A DNA stretch of 54,247 nt. Origin: QHBQ01 sp038230695. Its GTDB lineage: Bacteria > Chloroflexota > Chloroflexia > QHBQ01. The notes beneath the pieces are model-generated. The model was not told the origin of the DNA and did no database searches. It saw only the letters and a program-made list of their open reading frames with translations. The stretch covers positions 1-54,247 of the forward strand of contig JBBRMT010000003.1 in assembly GCA_038230695.1 (NCBI GenBank). The letters run 5' to 3'. Shown piece after piece: positions 49,414 through 54,247 of the stretch; positions within the stretch are counted from its first letter, which is position 1; each line of letters begins with the position of its first letter. The position numbers and the translations under genes were made by a program.

Positions 49414-51503
49414 CGCCCCCGCTCGGCGCATTCCATGCTACAAAAGTTCTTCTTATTGATGATCCCCGAAGTAATCACATCGTTGGCGCAGACTGCCTTG
49501 CCGCAGGTGCGGCACTGCACCAGTTGCTCAGGAGGGAACAGCTTGCCGCAGATGGTGCAGAAGCCACGTCCGGGCATATTGGTTTCGCGCATCAGGAAGT
49601 TGGGCCGCCCGCGATATTGCCCAATGCGGCTGCCCTCGTAGACGCTGAAGGTGTAGCGCTGTCCGCGCAGCAGCAGGTTGGCGTTCCACAATGCGGCATA
49701 GATAGGCACCGCCACATTGAAGGCGAAGTCCTCCGGGCGAGGGCCGACCGTCTGGCTCATGTTCAGGCTGGCGTATTCGACCAGTTGCTCGTTGGCGGTG
49801 GCTAGTTCGCGGCGGGCGCGTTGCTGCAACTCATTATCCTCGTATGTGTAGGGCCTGGGTGGCGGCAGCGGGCCATAACCGGCGGGCAGACGGCTGAAAT
49901 CTATCTGCTGGATGGTATCCAGTGGCGGGATGCTGACGCTGCCCTCGGCTGGGGTACTCAGCACATTGATGCCTTTCCACTCCGGCAGCCACAGGTCAGC
50001 GAGAGGCGCATCGAGGGCCGCACCGTTCGAGCCGTCTATTATGATCGCTCCCTGCTTCTTCAGCCAGCGGTTGGCCTGAGCAATCACCGTGTCCAGAGAG
50101 TAGACGACCAGGTAGAGCGGTAGCAGGGTGAGGGACTGAGGATAGACATCGAGCGGTTCGCTGAGGGGAAGAAACTGAATCAGCCCACGTAGGTAGAGGG
50201 TTAGCGAGGGACGAATATCGTCGTTGCTGCTGAAGCGAAAGGCGTAGCTGGCGGTTAGCACATTGCTCTGGGGGTTGAGTCGTTCGCCGAGGCTGCCGCC
50301 ACGTCGCGCATTGTTGGCAAGGCGGTCGAGGCGCGGGCCGGAGTATGTACCAGATTGGGGCGCGGAGTTGTTGCCAGCGGGCGGCGCAACTGGCACGGCA
50401 CGACTGAGCAAGGGATTGGCGGACGGATTGAGCGCCGCTGAAGTCAACGTCTGCGAACCCATCTGGCGATCGGACATTGACATTAGTTGCCCGGCTGTGG
50501 GTGGTGGCGGTGCGGCAAGGATGTCGCTGATGGCTGCCCGTGCCTGCACGGCGGTGGGCCGCTCTGCCGGGTTGAGCGATAGCATCCGTTCCACTAGCCG
50601 CTCGGTGGCGGGGGTTATGTTGGCCTTGAGTCGGCGCAGCGGCGGAAAGTTGGTCAGGCGGCGGATGAGGTCGAGGTTGAGGTCAGGGTAGGCGTTAAAG
50701 GGGTCGCGGGGGTCGCGGCCAGTGAGCAGGTGGTGCATGGTTGCGCCCAGGGCGTAGAGGTCGCTGGCGGGCTGGGCGTGGCCCATCCACTGTTCGATGG
50801 GGGTGTAGCCAGCCGTTCCCGCCGCGTTGCTCAAGCCGTCGGCAACCATGCCCGCCGCAAGCCCGCCGGTATCAGAGGTCATTTCCTTCGCCAGTCCGAA
50901 GTCCACCAGCTTGATACGGGCCTGGGTATCCACAATGATGTTGGCGGGTTTGATGTCGCGGTGGACGACCGGCTCAGGCTTCTGGTTGTGGATGAAGGCC
51001 AGCACATCACAGATCGCTAGCGCATCTTGCAGCACCTCGCGCTCTGGCAGCGGGCCGAGGCGACGCAGGCGTTGCTCCAGGTTTTCGCCCGCGATGTACT
51101 GCATTACCAGGTAGTGGCGTGGCCCCTCGCTGAAGTGGTCGTAGGTCTGGGGGATAGCCGGTTGGTCGGCGCTGAGGTGGGCAAGGATGAGCGCCTCGCG
51201 GCGGAAGTCGTTGGTGGCGCGGCTGGTGTCGGTTGGCGAATCGGTGTAGACCTGCAACTCCTTCACCACACAGGGGCGAGAGAGGTGCCGATCCTCAGCC
51301 AGATACACCGCGCCCATGCCGCCCTGACCCAGCAGCCGCTGGATGAAGTAGCGACCACTTGCCAGAGTGGTGCCAGCCAGCAGCAGGCTATTGGTCACAT
51401 CCTGCAAGCGCAGCCCGCAAAATGGGCAGAAGCGGGCATCCGAGCGCACCGGATTGGCGCAGCGCGGGCAAACATCAGTCTGGTTGGGGGGGGCGACAGC
51501 CAT
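49410..51503 (-). CDS. Zinc-ribbon Ser/Thr protein kinase
   Basis: 697 residues from the ATG at 51503 (a TTG at 51509 is possible; no clear ribosome site). N-terminal zinc ribbon CPRCANPVRSDARFCPFCG (four Cys). Kinase domain: RLLGQGGMGAVYLAED (glycine loop), VVKELQ (Lys), VVHRDIKPANIIV (catalytic loop), VDFGLAKE (DFG), and AGTAGYTPIEQWMG. A Pro/Ser linker and a long domain without membrane helix follow. A second zinc-binding module closes the protein (CTICGKLF, CRTCGKAVC, CSMEC). It is probably a cytoplasmic signalling kinase. It is convergent with the membrane glycosyltransferase gene. Confidence 0.9.
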   Translation of the reverse strand: MAVAPPNQTDVCPRCANPVRSDARFCPFCGLRLQDVTNSLLLAGTTLASGRYFIQRLLGQGGMGAVYLAEDRHLSRPCVVKELQVYTDSPTDTSRATNDFRREALILAHLSADQPAIPQTYDHFSEGPRHYLVMQYIAGENLEQRLRRLGPLPEREVLQDALAICDVLAFIHNQKPEPVVHRDIKPANIIVDTQARIKLVDFGLAKEMTSDTGGLAAGMVADGLSNAAGTAGYTPIEQWMGHAQPASDLYALGATMHHLLTGRDPRDPFNAYPDLNLDLIRRLTNFPPLRRLKANITPATERLVERMLSLNPAERPTAVQARAAISDILAAPPPPTAGQLMSMSDRQMGSQTLTSAALNPSANPLLSRAVPVAPPAGNNSAPQSGTYSGPRLDRLANNARRGGSLGERLNPQSNVLTASYAFRFSSNDDIRPSLTLYLRGLIQFLPLSEPLDVYPQSLTLLPLYLVVYSLDTVIAQANRWLKKQGAIIIDGSNGAALDAPLADLWLPEWKGINVLSTPAEGSVSIPPLDTIQQIDFSRLPAGYGPLPPPRPYTYEDNELQQRARRELATANEQLVEYASLNMSQTVGPRPEDFAFNVAVPIYAALWNANLLLRGQRYTFSVYEGSRIGQYRGRPNFLMRETNMPGRGFCTICGKLFPPEQLVQCRTCGKAVCANDVITSGIINKKNFCSMECAERGR

Positions 51504-51507
51504 AAGC

Positions 51508-51542
51508 AAGTGATTAGTGATTAGTGATGAATGATGAATTGG
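51508..51542. repeat. Heptamer array at the 5' end of the kinase gene
   Basis: AAGTGAT, TAGTGAT x2, GAATGAT, GAATTGG, in register, immediately upstream of the kinase start codon on the minus strand; it replaces the usual ribosome-site region. Confidence 0.8.
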
Positions 51543-51578
51543 GTTGCGGTTGGCTCCGCGAATCCAGGATGAGTGGGC

Positions 51579-53339
51579 TTACCAGTAGCCCTCATAGTCG
51601 AAGCTACGGGCTATTTCGTAACCAAGGCGGCCCAGTTCGATGCCTTCAGGATGCAGCTCCATCCGCGCTCGCTCGAAGTATTGCACAGTCAAGCCGTCGG
51701 CCTGGGTCACTGGTTCGGATAGCGGGTAGCCGAAGGTGGCGAGGCCGCCATGCGTCTGCCAGTAATCGAGGAACTTGCCGCTCAGGTTGTGCTGGCTCTG
51801 GCTGAAGTACATCGCGGGCAACGCAGGTTGGTTCAGGGGCTGGGTTGCGGTTAGCGGTGCGGTTGCAGATGCGCCTGGTTGCTTTGGCAGAGGAGTGGTA
51901 TTGGGCGACGAAGGGGGCGTAGGTGCGCCCCAGGTAGCGCTGCCAGCCACAGGCGCGGCGTTGGGATAGCTCAACTTATTTAGGGCCATCGCTTCCTGCC
52001 CCAGCAAGCCAAACTCAAGCGTGCCGCCGCTGTCGCAGCAGGGCTGACCGGCGCTGGGGTGAAACTCGAAGCGGGCGCGTTCGGTATATTGTACCAAATT
52101 GCCACCCTGCATTGCCGCCTCGTGCAGCGGGTAGCCAAACATCGCCAGACCGCCACCCTGCTGCCAGGCAGCCACAAAGTGATGGTCGAGGTGGCGCTTC
52201 ACTTCGGGAAAGTAGAGGTCGCCGGGCTGGGCTACTGGCTTGGAGGGTAGGAACGAGCGAATCAGTCGCTCCTGGTCGGTCAACACTGGCATAAAGTCGG
52301 GCTGGTGAGAAATGTCGGCCAGCGCGGTGTAGGTGCGCGACACCGAGTTCAGGCTGCCGTCGGGGTCGAGCTTAAAGAACCAGAACGGGTCAGTCTGGCC
52401 GTTGGGAACATACTGGCTTGGCACATAGGCAAGGGGCATCGCCGTCACCACCGTGGGATCGCTCTCCCAGTCGGGCCAGGCCAGGCGCAGGAAGTTGGCG
52501 GTATCCTGGTCGGTATAAGGGAAGTGAGGGTCGAGGCCCGCTTCGAGGATGTAGACCGGCATATTCTTGCCCATCAGCTCAAGTTGCTTCTGATAGCCGA
52601 AGAAGTTCCAACGGGGGTTGTCGGGGTAGGGCCGAATGGCGTAGATGTTGATGGCTGCGCCGTCAATATAATCGAACACGGTGGGCATATGCTGGCGCAT
52701 CGCTGCGATGAAGGTCATCGGGCTGATCGCGGTGCCGGGCAGGTCGGGCGCTCCCAGAGTGATTGCCCCCATCAGGATGGTGTACTTGACATCAGGGTTG
52801 GCGTTGGCCCGCAGGGTGCGGGCGAGGGTGACGAGGTAATCGGCGTATCCGGCGGGGTCGGAGTTACCGCCCCACTCGCTATCCAGGTTCATCTCATTGC
52901 CAACTGCGATGATGCGGGGCAGGCCGTGCCAGTCGAGGTTGTTGAGGATGTTGGCCCAGTTCAGCGCGTCGCTAGTAGTTGGGAGAGGCCAGGGCTGGCT
53001 GGGCTGACCCTGCGTCTCGGCCAGGCGTAGCACCGGGGTGAGGTGCAGGCTGTAACAGTTGAGCATCAAGTCGGGCAGGCGATACGCCTCTTCCGGCGAC
53101 ACCACCACGCCAACGTAACCCCACTCGCCTACTGCGCCAGCGGCAGCCTTGAGGTGAGCCAGGTCGTAGAAGCCTGCCAGATTGATGCCCAGCTTGTTGG
53201 GATTGGCCGCCTTAGTCACTTGCGGCACGGCAAAGAGGCTGAAGAAAGGAAGGATGAGGATGATGGCAAGGAGCGGATAATATCGGCGCGTCCTCTTGCG
53301 GAGCGGGGGCAGCGGCATTGTGTTCAACTTTGTCTCCAT
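51579..53339 (-). CDS. Secreted glycosidase-like protein with duplicated C-terminal module
   Basis: 586 residues from the ATG at 53339; the longer frame to 53480 has no ribosome site. After a basic stretch (RKRTRRYY) there is a signal/anchor helix (LLAIILILPFFSLFAVP). The TIM-barrel-like part has GNEMNLD (Glu ~149) and VYILEAGLD (Glu ~266), fitting a clan GH-A acid/base and nucleophile pair. The C-terminus carries two copies of a ~75-residue module with GGxAxFGYPL, VQYxERAR and FHP/LHP followed by LxxLG. Such duplicated modules are frequent in secreted Chloroflexota proteins. The substrate is unknown. Heptamers GGTTTGA lie just upstream (53344-53378). Confidence 0.78.
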   Translation of the reverse strand: METKLNTMPLPPLRKRTRRYYPLLAIILILPFFSLFAVPQVTKAANPNKLGINLAGFYDLAHLKAAAGAVGEWGYVGVVVSPEEAYRLPDLMLNCYSLHLTPVLRLAETQGQPSQPWPLPTTSDALNWANILNNLDWHGLPRIIAVGNEMNLDSEWGGNSDPAGYADYLVTLARTLRANANPDVKYTILMGAITLGAPDLPGTAISPMTFIAAMRQHMPTVFDYIDGAAINIYAIRPYPDNPRWNFFGYQKQLELMGKNMPVYILEAGLDPHFPYTDQDTANFLRLAWPDWESDPTVVTAMPLAYVPSQYVPNGQTDPFWFFKLDPDGSLNSVSRTYTALADISHQPDFMPVLTDQERLIRSFLPSKPVAQPGDLYFPEVKRHLDHHFVAAWQQGGGLAMFGYPLHEAAMQGGNLVQYTERARFEFHPSAGQPCCDSGGTLEFGLLGQEAMALNKLSYPNAAPVAGSATWGAPTPPSSPNTTPLPKQPGASATAPLTATQPLNQPALPAMYFSQSQHNLSGKFLDYWQTHGGLATFGYPLSEPVTQADGLTVQYFERARMELHPEGIELGRLGYEIARSFDYEGYW

Positions 53340-53343
53340 CGTA

Positions 53344-53378
53344 GGCTTCAGGTTTGTGGTTTGAGGTTTGAGTGTGTA
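53344..53378. repeat. Heptamer array GGTTTGA upstream of the secreted glycosidase-like gene
   Basis: GGCTTCA, GGTTTGT, GGTTTGA x2, GTGTGTA in register, ending 5 bp from the ATG at 53339 (read on the minus strand). Confidence 0.75.
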
Positions 53379-53507
53379 GATTATGCCATCAGTCGGTTGG
53401 TTGTCTTTTGCTTGATTGCTGAAGGTATGGTCATTATACCCTATAATGCCAACGTTGCAAAATAGCAGAAAGGTACTCATTGCTATCTTTCATACGTTTC
53501 TCCTTGC

Positions 53508-54005
53508 TTATACCTTCAAAGAGCCAAAGCCTTGCCAAACCTGCGTTCCCAATGAAGGTAGAAGGAACAGGGTGAAGAACATGAGCAACACTGCACCGAC
53601 CACCAACGCAGGGATACTAAGCGCGGCCACGATTTGCCTATGGCTGGCGTGATTTTGCTGCCACAGGGCCACGCTACTGAGGACGAACCCAGCGATCGCC
53701 AACACCATAGCGGCATAGCTAACCGCATCATGCCCACCCCAGCCAAATGGCTTGATGCTCAGTTTGTCAACAATGGCTGCCAGCGTCCAGACCTCGAACA
53801 AAGCAGCTACCGCCAGCGCGGTGCAGAGCGCCCCCACTGCCGCGCAATAAGTAACCCAGCGATGCTCTACACGCAGCGCAGGCTGATGCGCCAGCGGCGC
53901 TTTGCGGTTGACTACGGGGCGGAGGGGGGTAGCGGGCGGATGCATTGGGCCTACGTAGCTGGTAATCTCCACGCCGTCCCAAAAGGACGTTTCATTACTG
54001 CTCAT
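53508..54005 (-). CDS. Small membrane protein
   Basis: 165 residues. A soluble N-terminal part (~1-45) with HPPATPLRPVVNRKAPL is followed by three or four hydrophobic segments (TYCAAVGALCTALAVAALFEVW; VSYAAMVLAIAGFVLSSVALW; IPALVVGAVLLMFFTLFLLP). AGAGGTGG lies 7 nt before the ATG. Its 5' end overlaps the 3' end of the upstream hydrolase gene by 11 nt, so the two are probably one operon. No family recognised. Confidence 0.68.
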   Translation of the reverse strand: MSSNETSFWDGVEITSYVGPMHPPATPLRPVVNRKAPLAHQPALRVEHRWVTYCAAVGALCTALAVAALFEVWTLAAIVDKLSIKPFGWGGHDAVSYAAMVLAIAGFVLSSVALWQQNHASHRQIVAALSIPALVVGAVLLMFFTLFLLPSLGTQVWQGFGSLKV

Positions 54006-54247
54006 TGCCTACCACCTCTCTGCACATCAGTTGATTATCAAAGAACCCCACGATGACGCGGTTGAGTTCGCCTAGCCTCGGTTGGATGAAGCGACCCATG
54101 GGCAGCAACGCATGGTTGGCGTGCCGCACCCTCACCAAGCGCGAGGGTACACCCGCTGCCAGCAGCCTTTCGTGCAACGCCTGGGATTGCTGCGGCGGCA
54201 CCATCATGTCGCGTTCGCCATGTATGATCAGAAAGGGCGGCGCGGCA
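53995..54247 (-). CDS. Alpha/beta hydrolase, C-terminal fragment (S9/prolyl-oligopeptidase-like)
   Basis: The gene continues beyond the window; the frame is open to the last base. The visible 84 residues include FLIIHGERDMMVPPQQSQAL, with the charge-relay Asp in ERDMMV, and VRHANHALL with the catalytic His, followed by a helical C-terminus. This layout is that of S9-type peptidases and related acyl hydrolases. The nucleophile is outside the window. Confidence 0.82.
   Translation of the reverse strand, partial: AAPPFLIIHGERDMMVPPQQSQALHERLLAAGVPSRLVRVRHANHALLPMGRFIQPRLGELNRVIVGFFDNQLMCREVVGNEQ

Overview
The window looks like chromosomal DNA of a Chloroflexota bacterium (moderate confidence; this comes from gene content, not from a marker tree). 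Pointers are surface proteins with C-terminal SLH triplets, secreted proteins with long Thr/Pro 'TPT' linkers, the duplicated FGYP/FERARxExHP module of secreted Chloroflexota proteins, a zinc-ribbon Ser/Thr kinase, paired TrkA-type proteins, frequent TTG/GTG starts and a high GC content. No rRNA, tRNA, CRISPR array or transposase gene was seen.

Layout. 1-618: end of an SLH surface protein. 677-7055 (minus): class A penicillin-binding protein, queA, and two paralogous single-pass Thr/Pro stalk proteins. 7508-12454: a 1648-residue SLH surface protein with its terminator. 12586-14453 (minus): family 4 uracil-DNA glycosylase and a helical partner. 14743-16368: a polytopic membrane protein with a Pro/Gln tail. 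16699-18833: hydroxyacyl-CoA dehydrogenase and acyl-CoA dehydrogenase. 18858-20664: a NotI-like nuclease and a D12-class adenine methylase, both broken. 20680-23320: an alpha/beta hydrolase, a membrane protein and a metallophosphoesterase. 23546-26724: CorC-like, UspA and two TrkA-N proteins, an ion/stress cluster. 26739-28609: an apparently intact EcoRV-type restriction-modification pair. 28697-37503: metabolic and secreted enzymes (MBL hydrolase, FAD disulfide oxidoreductase, UbiG-like methyltransferase, two dienelactone hydrolases, DUF72, a large glycosidase-like protein). 37587-41848 (minus): Fur-family regulator and a methyltransferase plus two glycosyltransferases. 42136-45629: a tiny secreted peptide, a TPR protein and an ABC half-exporter. 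45966-54247: uridine kinase with an altered P-loop, a membrane-anchored Cas4-like nuclease, a membrane glycosyltransferase, a Ser/Thr kinase, a secreted glycosidase-like protein and a truncated hydrolase.

The most unusual layer is the repeat DNA. At least fourteen loci carry in-register 7-bp tandem arrays (words such as TTGAGTT, GAATTAT, TGAGTGC, GAATGGT). They often contain stop or start codons and are often paired with a small REP-like palindrome (GTAGGGGCG...CGCCC). Array-plus-palindrome composites also lie in frame inside queA and two glycosyltransferase genes. A second repeat family forms long hairpins of about 140 bp: three copies with roughly 30-bp inverted ends, one showing a compensatory base-pair change. 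Two of these bracket the uridine kinase gene.

Other points of note: loss of a predicted Fe-S cysteine and gain of a sliding-clamp-type motif in the uracil-DNA glycosylase; a degenerate ABC nucleotide-binding domain with an in-frame insertion; and TGACC repeats spaced about 11 bp apart upstream of the small secreted peptide.
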